A DNA stretch of 34,522 nucleotides from NCBI GenBank assembly GCA_903836285.1, contig CAILQO010000047.1, positions 1 to 34,522 of the forward strand. Reading direction: 5' to 3'. Both the position numbers and the translations under genes were made by a program. Positions 1-13,127 of the stretch are shown piece after piece; positions within the stretch are counted from its first letter, which is position 1, and each line of letters starts with the position of its first letter. The notes beneath the pieces are model-generated. The model was not told where the DNA came from, searched no databases, and saw only the letters and a program-made list of their open reading frames with translations. Source of the DNA: an uncultured Chloroflexota bacterium (GTDB lineage Bacteria > Chloroflexota > UBA11872 > UBA12225).

Positions 1-4157
<4,157 letters not shown>

Positions 4158-4159
4158 CT

Positions 4160-4187
4160 CCGGCGCCGGGCAATGGTGCCCCGCCGG
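4160..4187 (+). terminator. Hairpin between pucR-like gene and glnA (terminator or attenuator candidate)
   Basis: CCGGCG-cc-GGGCA-atgg-TGCCC-CGCCGG: 6 bp + 5 bp helices, 2-nt bulge, ATGG tetraloop, starting 3 nt after the TAA stop. No U-tract. Confidence 0.45.
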
Positions 4188-4212
4188 CCAGGTGGCACGA
4201 AAGGACCCATCG

Positions 4213-5574
4213 ATGACCGAGGCCCACCCTGATCGCCACGCCCTGCGCGAACGGATCCTCAAGCGCGTTGCCGACGAGAGCGTCCGCTTCGTCAACCTCC
4301 AGTTCACCGACGTCGTCGGCCTGGTCAAGAGCGTCACCATCCCTGCGCACCAGTTTGGTGACGCCATCGACCACGGCAAGTGGTTCGACGGGTCCAGCAT
4401 CGAGGGGTTCGCGCGGATCGCCGAGAGCGACATGTACCTCGACCCGGACCTGACGACCTTCGAGGTCATCCCGTGGGAGCGCGGTGACGACACCACCGCC
4501 AAGGTGATCTGCGACGTCTACACACCAGAGGGTGAGCCGTTCCCCGGCGACCCACGCCATGTCCTGCGTCGCGCGGTTCGCGAGGCCGAGCGCCTTGGCT
4601 ACCGCTTCAATACTGGCCCGGAGCTGGAGTTCTTCCTGTTGCGCATGTCGGACGAGGGGGTCGTGAGCCTCACGCCGCACGATGATGGGGGCTACTTCGA
4701 CCTGTCAACCGACCTGGCGAGCCAGGTCCGCAAGGAGATGGTGAACGCCCTCGAGGCGCTTGGGATTACGGTCGAGACGAGCCATCACGAGGTGGCGACA
4801 GGACAGCACGAGATCGACTTCCAGTACGACGAGGCGTTGCGAACCGCCGATAACGCGGTCACCTTCCGGTATGCGCTGAAGGCAGTGGCGCGCCGCTTCG
4901 GCTTGCACGCGACCTTCATGCCGAAGCCGTTCTTCGGCCTTGCGGGTTCGGGCATGCACACCCACATGAGCCTAGCCGACCTGTCGACGGGGCGGAACCT
5001 CTTCGCCGATTCGACCAACGAGTACGGGCTCTCGCCGCTGGCCCACCATTTCACCGCCGGCGTCCTCAAGCACGCCCGGTCGATGTCGGCCATCCTGTCG
5101 CCCCTCGTCAACTCCTACAAGCGACTGGTCCCCGGGTACGAGGCGCCGGTGTACATCAGTTGGGCGCGCGTGAACCGGTCGGCGCTAATCCGGATCCCGA
5201 AAATCTCGGCGGGGAAGCCCCAGAGTGCTCGTATCGAGCTGCGGTGCCCGGACCCGTCGTGCAACCCGTACCTGGCGTTTGCGGTGATGCTGCGCGCCGG
5301 ACTGGAGGGCGTGCGCGAGAAGCTTGTCGCCCCGGCTCCAGTCGAGGAGAACCTCTACGAGTTCGATGCCCGGATGCTGGCGCACCACGGAGTGCAGACG
5401 CTCCCGTCGAGCCTCCGTGAGGCGCTCGACGAGATGGAGAAGGACACCCTGATCCAGGAAACGCTTGGCTCACACGTGTACGAACGCTTCGTTGAGGCAA
5501 AGCGACAGGAGTGGGACGAGTACCGAATCCGCGTGAGCGGATGGGAGATCGACCGCTACTTGCACGTGTTCTAG
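4213..5574 (+). CDS. glnA: Glutamine synthetase, type I
   Basis: MTEAHPDRHALRERILKRVADESVRFVNLQFTDVVGLVKSV, KWFDGSSIEGFARIAESDMYLDPD, GPELEFFLL, HEVATGQHEIDFQYD, FMPKPFFGLAGSGMHTHMSL, NSYKRLVPGYEAP, RIELRCPDPSCNPYLAFAVML. RBS-like AAAGGA upstream. Confidence 0.96.
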   Translation: MTEAHPDRHALRERILKRVADESVRFVNLQFTDVVGLVKSVTIPAHQFGDAIDHGKWFDGSSIEGFARIAESDMYLDPDLTTFEVIPWERGDDTTAKVICDVYTPEGEPFPGDPRHVLRRAVREAERLGYRFNTGPELEFFLLRMSDEGVVSLTPHDDGGYFDLSTDLASQVRKEMVNALEALGITVETSHHEVATGQHEIDFQYDEALRTADNAVTFRYALKAVARRFGLHATFMPKPFFGLAGSGMHTHMSLADLSTGRNLFADSTNEYGLSPLAHHFTAGVLKHARSMSAILSPLVNSYKRLVPGYEAPVYISWARVNRSALIRIPKISAGKPQSARIELRCPDPSCNPYLAFAVMLRAGLEGVREKLVAPAPVEENLYEFDARMLAHHGVQTLPSSLREALDEMEKDTLIQETLGSHVYERFVEAKRQEWDEYRIRVSGWEIDRYLHVF

Positions 5575-5611
5575 CCGTGAAGCCAATCGTGCCGTCTCAG
5601 CCGCGGGGCGG

Positions 5612-5620
5612 TGCTATACT
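5612..5620 (+). promoter_or_regulatory. Extended -10 promoter upstream of rpsF-ssb-rpsR
   Basis: TGC-TATACT (TGn plus near-consensus -10) about 145 nt upstream of the rpsF start; -35 weak. Confidence 0.5.
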
Positions 5621-5625
5621 CGGGT

Positions 5626-5746
5626 GGCCCGTACCTTGTGTGCGGGCCTGCCGTCGCAGTGTCCCGGCGTGCGCCGGGGCCGCACCCATGCGTTGGGAAT
5701 CGTCGCGACGGGCTTCCTGCCACGACCGAGCGTCGAGGCAATCCCA
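5626..5746 (+). promoter_or_regulatory. Structured 5' leader of rpsF operon (candidate S6:S18 autoregulatory RNA)
   Basis: GGCCCG(5626-5631)/CGGGCC(5643-5648); CCCGGC-gtgc-GCCGGG (5663-5678); competing GTGCGG(5640-5645)/CCGCAC(5680-5685); TGGGA(5694-5698)/TCCCA(5742-5746) enclosing CGACG(5706-5710)/CGTCG(5731-5735), just before RBS AAGGAA. Confidence 0.4.
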
Positions 5747-5764
5747 CGGGAAGGAACGACTACC

Positions 5765-6061
5765 TTGGCAAGGCGCCCCTATGAAGCTGTCCTGATCCTC
5801 AACCCCAACGTTGAGGAGCCGGAACTGGCAGCCGTCCAGGAGAAGGTCCTGGGCCAGATCACCGCCCGCGGTGGCGAGGTGTCGCGCGTCGATACCTGGG
5901 GCCGGCGGCGGATGTTCTACCCCATCAAGCACCAGCGTGACGGCCATTACCTTGTGTGCCACTTCCACGCCGATGCGCCGGCGATCAAGCAGATCGAGAC
6001 CCAGTGGCTGATCACTGATGGCCTGTTGCGCCACCTCGTGATCCGCCTCGACGAGGACTAG
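5765..6061 (+). CDS. rpsF: 30S ribosomal protein S6
   Basis: TTG start after GGGAAGGAACGACTACC; LARRPYEAVLILNPNVEEPELAAVQEKVLGQI...GRRRMFYPIKHQRDGHYLVCHFHAD...LLRHLVIRLDED. Confidence 0.93.
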   Translation: MARRPYEAVLILNPNVEEPELAAVQEKVLGQITARGGEVSRVDTWGRRRMFYPIKHQRDGHYLVCHFHADAPAIKQIETQWLITDGLLRHLVIRLDED

Positions 6062-6108
6062 GAAACGTCGTTGCCGGCGTGAGGGCCTGGTGACGGGAGG
6101 GCGTTGCG

Positions 6109-6687
6109 ATGGCTGGAAACATGAACAAGGTGATGTTGATCGGCCGACTCGGGCGTGACCCGGAGATGCGTTTCACTCCCAGCGGCGAACCAGTCGCGAA
6201 CTTCTCCATCGCCACATCACGCTCCTGGACCGACCAAGCCTCGAATGAACGCCGCGAGGTAACTGAATGGCACAACATCGTTGCGTGGCGGCGCCTCGCT
6301 GAGACGTGCAATCGGTTCCTGCGTAAGGGGCGCCTCGTGTACATCGAGGGTCGCTTGGAGACGCGTTCGTGGGACGACCGCGAGACCGGCAAGAAGATGT
6401 ACCGGACTGAAGTCGTCGCCGAAGACATGCAGATGCTCGACACCGCGCCCCAAGGCGAGGATGGGATGGGCGCTGGAGACATGTCCGGAGACGACCGCCA
6501 ATCGCGGCGCCCATCCTCCGCGCCGCCGCCGCGACCCGATGGCGGGCGTGACAGCTATCGCGACGGCGGACCCCCACGTGACGGTGGGTCGACACGTGAC
6601 CGCTCGCACCTCCGACCGGTCTCCGGTAGCGGTGCCCAAGGGCCCGACGACGACCGGCATATGGACCTCGACGACACCCCATTTTGA
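6109..6687 (+). CDS. ssb: Single-stranded DNA-binding protein
   Basis: [36 protein letters not shown]...[36 protein letters not shown]; disordered linker; acidic tip MDLDDTPF. Confidence 0.95.
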   Translation: MAGNMNKVMLIGRLGRDPEMRFTPSGEPVANFSIATSRSWTDQASNERREVTEWHNIVAWRRLAETCNRFLRKGRLVYIEGRLETRSWDDRETGKKMYRTEVVAEDMQMLDTAPQGEDGMGAGDMSGDDRQSRRPSSAPPPRPDGGRDSYRDGGPPRDGGSTRDRSHLRPVSGSGAQGPDDDRHMDLDDTPF

Positions 6688-6742
6688 TTGCAGGGTTGCG
6701 CCCTCTCGGCGCCCCCGGCCCCATTGATCCGGAGCATTCATC

Positions 6743-7147
6743 GTGACCGATTCCGAAGAGAACGTTGCACCAGAGTTCGTCGCCGACGACGCATCGGCCC
6801 CCGGCCCGTCCGTCCAGTCCGGCTCGACTGGTCCCGGCCCGCGAGGTGACCGTCCCCCGCGTCGCGAGGGCGGGCGCGGCGAAGGTGGTGGGCGCGGCGG
6901 ACGTGACTTCCGTTCGCGTCGCAAGGTCTGTGCGTTCTGCGTCGACAAGTCGCGCGTTATCGATTACAAGGACGCCTCGCGCCTGCGTCGCTTCCTCTCC
7001 GATCGCGCAAAGATCGAGCCCCGCCGCAAGACGGGGGTCTGCGCCAAGCACCAGCGCCGGCTGTCGACAGCCCTGAAGCGCGCGCGCTTCCTCGCACTGC
7101 TGCCGTTCACCGGCATTCATCTCCGCAACGCCGAACGCAGCGCCTAG
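6743..7147 (+). CDS. rpsR: 30S ribosomal protein S18 with long Gly/Arg-rich N-terminal extension
   Basis: [64 protein letters not shown]; CxxC...CxxH zinc-type S18. Confidence 0.93.
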   Translation: MTDSEENVAPEFVADDASAPGPSVQSGSTGPGPRGDRPPRREGGRGEGGGRGGRDFRSRRKVCAFCVDKSRVIDYKDASRLRRFLSDRAKIEPRRKTGVCAKHQRRLSTALKRARFLALLPFTGIHLRNAERSA

Positions 7148-7148
7148 C

Positions 7149-7201
7149 GCACCCGCCGGGGGACCCCGACCGGGTGCCCCGGCAATTGGTGGCGCACCAA
7201 T
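7149..7201 (+). terminator. Tandem hairpins after rpsR
   Basis: GCACCCG(7149-7155)/CGGGTGC(7171-7177) and ATTGGTG-gcg-CACCAAT (7185-7201). No U-tract. Confidence 0.45.
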
Positions 7202-7248
7202 CTCCCCCGGCGCGCGTTGGCACCCGTAGACCATCACGAACCACGGCC

Positions 7249-8718
7249 ATGACTGACGCGCCCAACGAATCGAAGTCCCCGGAAGTCGCAGACGTTGCCC
7301 CGCCCGTCGCGTCGCGTCGGACGGCCCGCCCGGCCGTCGGCAAGTCACCTTCGGGTGGTTCTGCTGGTCGGACGGGTCCGGCGGGGCGACCTGCACGGGC
7401 ATCTGCGCCTCGTCCGTCAATCTGGTCCCGCTTCATGGCATGGTTCGCCTCCGACCCCGAGGCCGCTCCGGCCACGGTGCGTGAGACCCGCGAGGCCCGT
7501 ATCGCCACTGTGGTTCTCGGTGCCATCGTCGTGGTGTCGGTCGTCGTCACCACCGGCGCCGTCACGTGGGACCGGTTCCTGTACGGTCGGCAAGCCATGC
7601 TGAAGGTCGACGGGAGCGAGATCAGCGTCGAGACCTACCGTTCATGGTTCAGTTATCGCCAGAACCTCCTGATCGCGTCGATCCAGCAGGCGGAGTCGAT
7701 GGGAGGCCCAGCTTCCCAGCCGACGCCAGCGCCCGGCGACTCTGCGGCTTCACAGGCGTACTCCATGAAGGAGATGTGGCGTCAGCGTGCATCACAGTTG
7801 CAGGGCCAGCTGAACTCCCTCAGTGCCAACCTGACCGACGAGTTCATTGAACGCCCGATCATTCGAGCGGAAGCGAGGCGTCGCAATGTCATTGCCACGC
7901 CCGACGAGATTGAGGCCGAGTTGCGGTCGATCACCGGTTGGCAGGATCCTGCGGGCACGCCGACCCCCGGCATCACCCCCAGCCCGATGGGAGCGACACC
8001 TGTACCAGCGACGCTGACGCCCGCCCCACCGACGGCGTCACCAACACCCGACCCTGCCCTGCCGACCGCAACTGCCGTCCGGACGCCTCGCCCGACCGCC
8101 ACCTCAAGGGCGAGGGCGCGCCGACCCAACACCCTTGACCAAGCCATCGCAGATTTCGCCCGGTTTGCCGGTGGTAGCCCCGAGATCATCCGAGAGGACG
8201 CCGAGATTGCCGTCCTTCGACGCAAATTGGGCGAGACGATCGCCGACGAGACCCCCAAGACGGGTGAGCAGGTCAAGGCGCGCCACATCCTGGTGGCCGA
8301 CGAGGACGCTGCCAAGAAGGTTGTCGAGCGCGTGAAGGGCGGCGAGTCGTTCGACACCGTCGCTGCCGAGGTCTCGACCGACGGAAGCAACAAGGACAAG
8401 GGTGGCGACCTCGGGTGGTTCGGAAAGGGCATGATGGTCTCCGAGTTTGAGACGGCAGCCTACGCCCTGAAGGTTGGGGAGATGAGCGCGCCGGTGAAGA
8501 CGCAGTTCGGTTGGCACGTCATCCGCCTCGACGACCGTGACGCCACGAAGCCCCTCGACGACGCCCAATGGTCCCGGGCCAAGGAAGAGACCTTCCCGAA
8601 GTGGCTTGAGAAGGAACGTGAGGCGAAGGGTGCCGAGCGCCTTCTCACCGAATCGATGCGCGAATGGGTCGTCCGCAACGTGACCCCTCTCGACCCGACG
8701 GCCCTGCGCGACAGTTAG
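7249..8718 (+). CDS. Membrane-anchored PPIC-type peptidyl-prolyl isomerase (PrsA/SurA-like)
   Basis: TM segment IATVVLGAIVVVSVVVTTGAVTW; SurA_N-like region; Pro/Thr-rich linker; parvulin core VKARHILVADEDAAKKVVERVKGGESFDTVAAEVSTDGSNKDKGGDLGWFGKGMMVSEFETAAYALKVGEMSAPVKTQFGWHVIRLDDR. Confidence 0.9.
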   Translation: MTDAPNESKSPEVADVAPPVASRRTARPAVGKSPSGGSAGRTGPAGRPARASAPRPSIWSRFMAWFASDPEAAPATVRETREARIATVVLGAIVVVSVVVTTGAVTWDRFLYGRQAMLKVDGSEISVETYRSWFSYRQNLLIASIQQAESMGGPASQPTPAPGDSAASQAYSMKEMWRQRASQLQGQLNSLSANLTDEFIERPIIRAEARRRNVIATPDEIEAELRSITGWQDPAGTPTPGITPSPMGATPVPATLTPAPPTASPTPDPALPTATAVRTPRPTATSRARARRPNTLDQAIADFARFAGGSPEIIREDAEIAVLRRKLGETIADETPKTGEQVKARHILVADEDAAKKVVERVKGGESFDTVAAEVSTDGSNKDKGGDLGWFGKGMMVSEFETAAYALKVGEMSAPVKTQFGWHVIRLDDRDATKPLDDAQWSRAKEETFPKWLEKEREAKGAERLLTESMREWVVRNVTPLDPTALRDS

Positions 8719-8753
8719 CTCCACCGAACCCGACCTGACAGGCCGGCCTACTC

Positions 8754-8828
8754 CTCCTTCGTTGGGCAGCCTTGAAGTGTCCCGAGAAGGAGATGGTTCG
8801 CCGCTGGGCCTCCACACATTGGGAGGCC
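8754..8828. terminator. Stem-loops in convergent PPIase/GH3 intergenic region
   Basis: CTCCTTC(8754-8760)/GAAGGAG(8786-8792) and GGCCTCC(8807-8813)/GGAGGCC(8822-8828). Confidence 0.35.
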
Positions 8829-8908
8829 GGCGCCCTCGCCCGCTAGCTCCGTCGAGTACGTCAAGCACGTCGCCCGGAGTTGCCACGGGGTAGGCGACGC
8901 TTGGCGCA

Positions 8909-10795
8909 CTACCGCGACTGCCATGCCCCGGTTAAGGGGTACGACCAGCCAACCGGGTGCAGGTCGTCCAATGGCACGGGAAGTCGCCCGGTTGGGGCGG
9001 AGTCCCCGATCGCAAAGATCGTGCGCACGATTGCCCGCAGGGTAACGGGCCGCATCGAGTAACCGGTAATGAACGCGTCCGCGACCGACGCGTTCGCGGC
9101 GCCGTAGTCGTACGGGGAACGCAGTGCCACGACGATAGTTGGGCCTCCCTCGGCGGCGACGGCGGCGACGAGTTCGCGTTGGCGGGGATAGCGCATCGCC
9201 TCGTAGGTGGCCACAACCGCAACGGCGGCGCTCCGGGCGCACGCGGCGGCGGCGGCACGTTCAGGCGCGGCCGGCGCAAGGCCGATGTCGACCACCTTCA
9301 CGTTGCCGTGCTCTTCGCTGAAGGCCTCGCCAAGCGTCGCCGGACCAGTCACCGGCACGACGATCTCCTGGCCGGCGATGTCCTGCAGGCGCGGTTGGAT
9401 GACGCAGATGCGGTCGTCCGCAGCCGGCCAGAGGGGCAGGACGGGGCGGGACTGGATCACTGTGATCGATCGTTGCGCGACCTCTGCCGCCACGGCCGCC
9501 GGCTCGACCGCCGGCGCGTCGATAACCGACTCACCGATGAGGCCGACGGCCAACTTTGCACGCAGGATCCGCCGCACGGTGTCATCGAGGCGCGAATCCG
9601 AAATCGCGCCCCGGCGCACTGCCGCGACGATCTCCGCGTGGGCCTGCCGTGCTTTCGTGGCGTCGCGGCGGAAGAGCAGGAGGTCGGTCCCACCAGAAAA
9701 TGCCCGCAGCGCTGCACCCGGCGTGCCGTAGCGTCCCACGACCGCGCCCATCTCAAGGTCGTCGCTGACGATCAGCCGGTCGTCGCCGACGAGGGCGCGC
9801 AACTCGCCGAGGGCGCGGGGTGACAGGCTTACGGGCATCGCGCGCCCCTCACCGATGGTCAGGGCGGGCACGTCGAGGTGGGCCGTCATCACGCCCACGA
9901 CACCTGCCTCGACCGCCGCCCGGAAGGGAGGCGACTCGATTGCGTCGAGGCGCCGCCGGTCATGGTCGAGCAGTGGCAACTCAAGATGCGAATCGACGGA
10001 GGCATCGCCGTGCCCGGGCCAGTGCTTTGCGATGGCCAGGACACCCGCAGACTGTTGAGCGCGGATCGCCGCCGCGCCCATGCGCCCAACCGTCGCCGGA
10101 TCCGCGCCAAAGCTGCGCGTGCCGATGACTGGGTTTGCCGGGTTGCTGTTGACGTCAACGACCGGCCCGAGGTTGACGTTGATCCCGAGCCCCCGCAACT
10201 CGCGCGCAACCGATGACGCCGCGCGCGCGACAAGTGCTTCGGACGACGTTGCGCCAAGTGCCATCGCGCCGGGGAAAAGCGTCGCCGCCTCGCCGACGCG
10301 CACGACCGGACCGCCCTCCTGGTCCACCGCGACAAGGAGGGGGACGCCACCGGTGGACGTGAGGGCGCGCACCTGCAGTGACGCGACCGTTCCGCGCACG
10401 CGATCCGGCGATCCGCGCCCGACGTTGTCCTGGAACAGGATCACGCCGCCAACGCGAAGGTCGTCGATCAACCCGAGGACGTCGGCAGTTGGCGTGTCCC
10501 CGGCAAAGGCGACCACCATTGCCTGACCGACCTTCGCCTCGAGCGACATGCCTGACACGATTCGCTCGACGTCGGGGGTCGCAGGGGGCAGGCCCGGAGC
10601 AGCTGAAGGGGGGCGCTCCTGCTTGACGAGTGGCGAGTTGGACGTCGGGACGGAATCTTGCGCGTGTGTCGGCGCGAGTCCTGTGCCGGTGACCGTCAGG
10701 GCGGCGATGGCGCCACCGATGATCGTCGCGATGGCCGAGGCACGGCGCGTCCATCGTGAGGGTCGCGCGTCGAGGCGTTGCCTGCGAGTTGCCAT
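8909..10795 (-). CDS. Glycoside hydrolase family 3 protein (beta-N-acetylhexosaminidase / NagZ-like), exported
   Basis: VDQEGGPVVRVGEAATLFPGAMALGAT, AIAKHWPGHGDASVDSHLELPLLD, VMTAHLDVPAL, LIVSDDLEMGAVVGRYG; N-terminal hydrophobic signal/anchor ASAIATIIGGAIAALTVTGTGLAPTHAQD. Confidence 0.9.
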   Translation of the reverse strand: MATRRQRLDARPSRWTRRASAIATIIGGAIAALTVTGTGLAPTHAQDSVPTSNSPLVKQERPPSAAPGLPPATPDVERIVSGMSLEAKVGQAMVVAFAGDTPTADVLGLIDDLRVGGVILFQDNVGRGSPDRVRGTVASLQVRALTSTGGVPLLVAVDQEGGPVVRVGEAATLFPGAMALGATSSEALVARAASSVARELRGLGINVNLGPVVDVNSNPANPVIGTRSFGADPATVGRMGAAAIRAQQSAGVLAIAKHWPGHGDASVDSHLELPLLDHDRRRLDAIESPPFRAAVEAGVVGVMTAHLDVPALTIGEGRAMPVSLSPRALGELRALVGDDRLIVSDDLEMGAVVGRYGTPGAALRAFSGGTDLLLFRRDATKARQAHAEIVAAVRRGAISDSRLDDTVRRILRAKLAVGLIGESVIDAPAVEPAAVAAEVAQRSITVIQSRPVLPLWPAADDRICVIQPRLQDIAGQEIVVPVTGPATLGEAFSEEHGNVKVVDIGLAPAAPERAAAAACARSAAVAVVATYEAMRYPRQRELVAAVAAEGGPTIVVALRSPYDYGAANASVADAFITGYSMRPVTLRAIVRTIFAIGDSAPTGRLPVPLDDLHPVGWSYPLTGAWQSR

Positions 10796-10888
10796 CGCTC
10801 ACTTAACGTGCGGCACTGACCCGGTAGCGCACGGACGTGGGTGGACCCGTCCTGATGACAGATTTGGCGCGAGCCTCGTGCTGCAGTG

Positions 10889-11935
10889 CTAGCCCGCGGG
10901 CCGCGTCATTACGTGGCAGGAAACGTCGTGGCCGTCGGCGGTCGACCCTTGTGGTGTCGCCAGAGCCGGCACGACGACGTCACACAGGCCTGACTCAAAC
11001 TGTGGGCACCTCGGATGGAACGTGCACCCCGACGGCAGCTTGTAGAGGCTCGGTATCTCAAGGCTGCGTAACTCAACGCGCGCCTTCGTGCGGGTGAGTT
11101 CGGGATCGGCTTCCGGGATTGCCGAAAGCAGCGCACGCGTGTACGGATGCTGCGGGTTTGCCACGAGGTCTGGCGCATGACCCATCTCAACCATGCGACC
11201 GACGTACATGACGCCGATTCGCCCGCCCCACGCGAAGTAGCGTGCGAGGGCGAGGTCGTGGGTGATGAACAGGAAGCCGGTGTTCAGCTCGCGCTGCAGG
11301 CGCAGCATCGTATTGAGCAGGCTGATCCGGATCGAGACGTCGACCATGGAGACTGGTTCGTCGGCGACGATGAACCGGGGTTCGACGGTGAGGGCACGAG
11401 CAATTGCGACCCGTTGGCGTTGGCCCCCGGACAACTGGTGCGGATATTTGTCCAGGAAGTCGTTCGACGGTGTCAGATCCACGAGTTCGAGCAGTTCCGC
11501 CGCGCGACGTCGTGCCGCCGCTGCCCCGGAAGCGATGCCGTGCCGTTGCAGCGGTGCAACCATGGTTGCGCCGATGGTGTGCATCGGGTTGATCGAGGCG
11601 TATGGGTCCTGATGCACAAGCTGCACACCCCGGCGGAACCGCGTGAAGTCGGCGCCCTTGAGGGTCTTGATGTCCCGGCCCTCAAACAGGACGCGACCAG
11701 CCGTTGGATCAAGGAGGCCGGCAGCGATCTTGCCGGTGGTCGTCTTGCCGCAGCCGCTCTCGCCGACAAGGCAGACGATCTCGCCTTGGCGTGCGCCGAA
11801 CGACACGCCGTCCACCGCCTTCACCACCCCGCGCGTCGTGCGAACGTGCCAGCGGACGTCCTCGAGGGCAATTACCGGTTCATCGATGTCGCTACCCGGC
11901 TGCCTGCGCGTGCCCGAATCTTGCGCGGTCATCAT
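10889..11935 (-). CDS. Oligopeptide/dipeptide-type ABC transporter ATP-binding protein (OppF/DppF-like)
   Basis: Walker A GESGCGKTTTGK, signature LSGGQRQRVAIARAL, Walker B FIVADEPVSMVD, C-terminal oligo_HPY CTFHPRCPQFESGLC. Confidence 0.93.
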   Translation of the reverse strand: MMTAQDSGTRRQPGSDIDEPVIALEDVRWHVRTTRGVVKAVDGVSFGARQGEIVCLVGESGCGKTTTGKIAAGLLDPTAGRVLFEGRDIKTLKGADFTRFRRGVQLVHQDPYASINPMHTIGATMVAPLQRHGIASGAAAARRRAAELLELVDLTPSNDFLDKYPHQLSGGQRQRVAIARALTVEPRFIVADEPVSMVDVSIRISLLNTMLRLQRELNTGFLFITHDLALARYFAWGGRIGVMYVGRMVEMGHAPDLVANPQHPYTRALLSAIPEADPELTRTKARVELRSLEIPSLYKLPSGCTFHPRCPQFESGLCDVVVPALATPQGSTADGHDVSCHVMTRPAG

Positions 11936-11944
11936 CGGCGTGCC

Positions 11945-13123
11945 CTACTTCCGCGCCGCACTCGCGTGCCGGTCAAACGTCTTCGCCACCGCGTCGGCGT
12001 GCAGGCAAGCCACAACGTGCCCGCCGGCACCTGCCACTCCCGAGCGCGCCGGGTCAACTGTTGCCACTTCCGGGTCGGTTGCCTCGCACTCGTCGGTCCC
12101 GAAAGGGCATCGTGGGCGGAAGGCACACCCGGGTGGCAGATCGATTAGGTCCGGAGGTTGACCTCTGACCGAGTCAAGTGCGCGGAAGTCGCCGGACAGC
12201 GTCGGGACGGCATTGAGTAGCCCGAGCGTGTACGGGTGGTGGGGGTTGTAGAACATGTCAGCGACGGTTCCGCACTCGACGATTCGCCCGGCGTAAACGG
12301 TCGCAACCTGATCGGCAAGCTCGGCCGCCAAGGCGAGATCGTGCGACACGAGTACCAGGGCGAATTGCCGTTCGCCCTTCAGGCGGCGCAGCAGGTCGAT
12401 CACCGTGCGTTGCGTCAGGATGTCCAGCGCCGTCGTCGGTTCGTCAAGGATGATCACCTGTGGGTCCAGCAGCAGGCCCATCGCGATCAGCACGCGTTGG
12501 CGCATGCCGCCGGACAACTCATGCGGATACGACCCAGCGACCCGATCGGCATCGAGTTGGACGAGGCGCAGGAGCTCAAGCGCGCGAGCCTCGGCGGCCC
12601 GCCGGTCGGTCATGCCGTGCGCCTTGGCGACGTCAAGGAACTGGTCGCGCACCCTGATCACCGGGTTCAGCGCGTTCAGCGCCGACTGGAAGACCATCGC
12701 GCACTCGTTCCAGCGATAGTGGCGCAACCCGGCGGCGCCAAGGCGCAGCACGTCGACCGCGCGCGCACCGCGCCGGTAGACCACAGACCCGTCAGTGATC
12801 CGGGCGGCGCGAACCAGCAGTCGCACAAGGGCGAGGGCCACCGTGGTCTTGCCTGAACCGCTCTCCCCGATAAGCGCAAGCGTCTCCCCACGGCGCAAGT
12901 CAAAGCTGATCCTGCGCACTGCCTTCACCGTGCCGCGGCGAACCCGGTACGCCACCGTCAGGTCGCGCACGGACAGCACGATGTCGTCGGGCAGGGTGGA
13001 TGCGTCGATGCGAGCGTCGGTTGCCTGGCCCCACGGCATCCGGAAGGACGACGGGGGGGCGAACACGCCGCGTTCGCCCGGGTCGGGGACCGCATTTCGG
13101 GGCGGTTCGCTGGTGGCGGTCAT
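11945..13123 (-). CDS. Oligopeptide/dipeptide-type ABC transporter ATP-binding protein (OppD/DppD-like)
   Basis: Walker A GESGSGKTTVAL, LSGGMRQRVLIAMGLLLDPQVIILDEPTTALD, C-terminal CAFRPRCPFGTDEC. Confidence 0.93.
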   Translation of the reverse strand: MTATSEPPRNAVPDPGERGVFAPPSSFRMPWGQATDARIDASTLPDDIVLSVRDLTVAYRVRRGTVKAVRRISFDLRRGETLALIGESGSGKTTVALALVRLLVRAARITDGSVVYRRGARAVDVLRLGAAGLRHYRWNECAMVFQSALNALNPVIRVRDQFLDVAKAHGMTDRRAAEARALELLRLVQLDADRVAGSYPHELSGGMRQRVLIAMGLLLDPQVIILDEPTTALDILTQRTVIDLLRRLKGERQFALVLVSHDLALAAELADQVATVYAGRIVECGTVADMFYNPHHPYTLGLLNAVPTLSGDFRALDSVRGQPPDLIDLPPGCAFRPRCPFGTDECEATDPEVATVDPARSGVAGAGGHVVACLHADAVAKTFDRHASAARK

Positions 13124-13127
13124 CGGA

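Noticed and set aside
7960-8110. Pro/Thr-rich repetitive tract as a mobile or repeat element
   Set aside because: In-frame disordered linker of the PPIase; no terminal repeats or target duplications.
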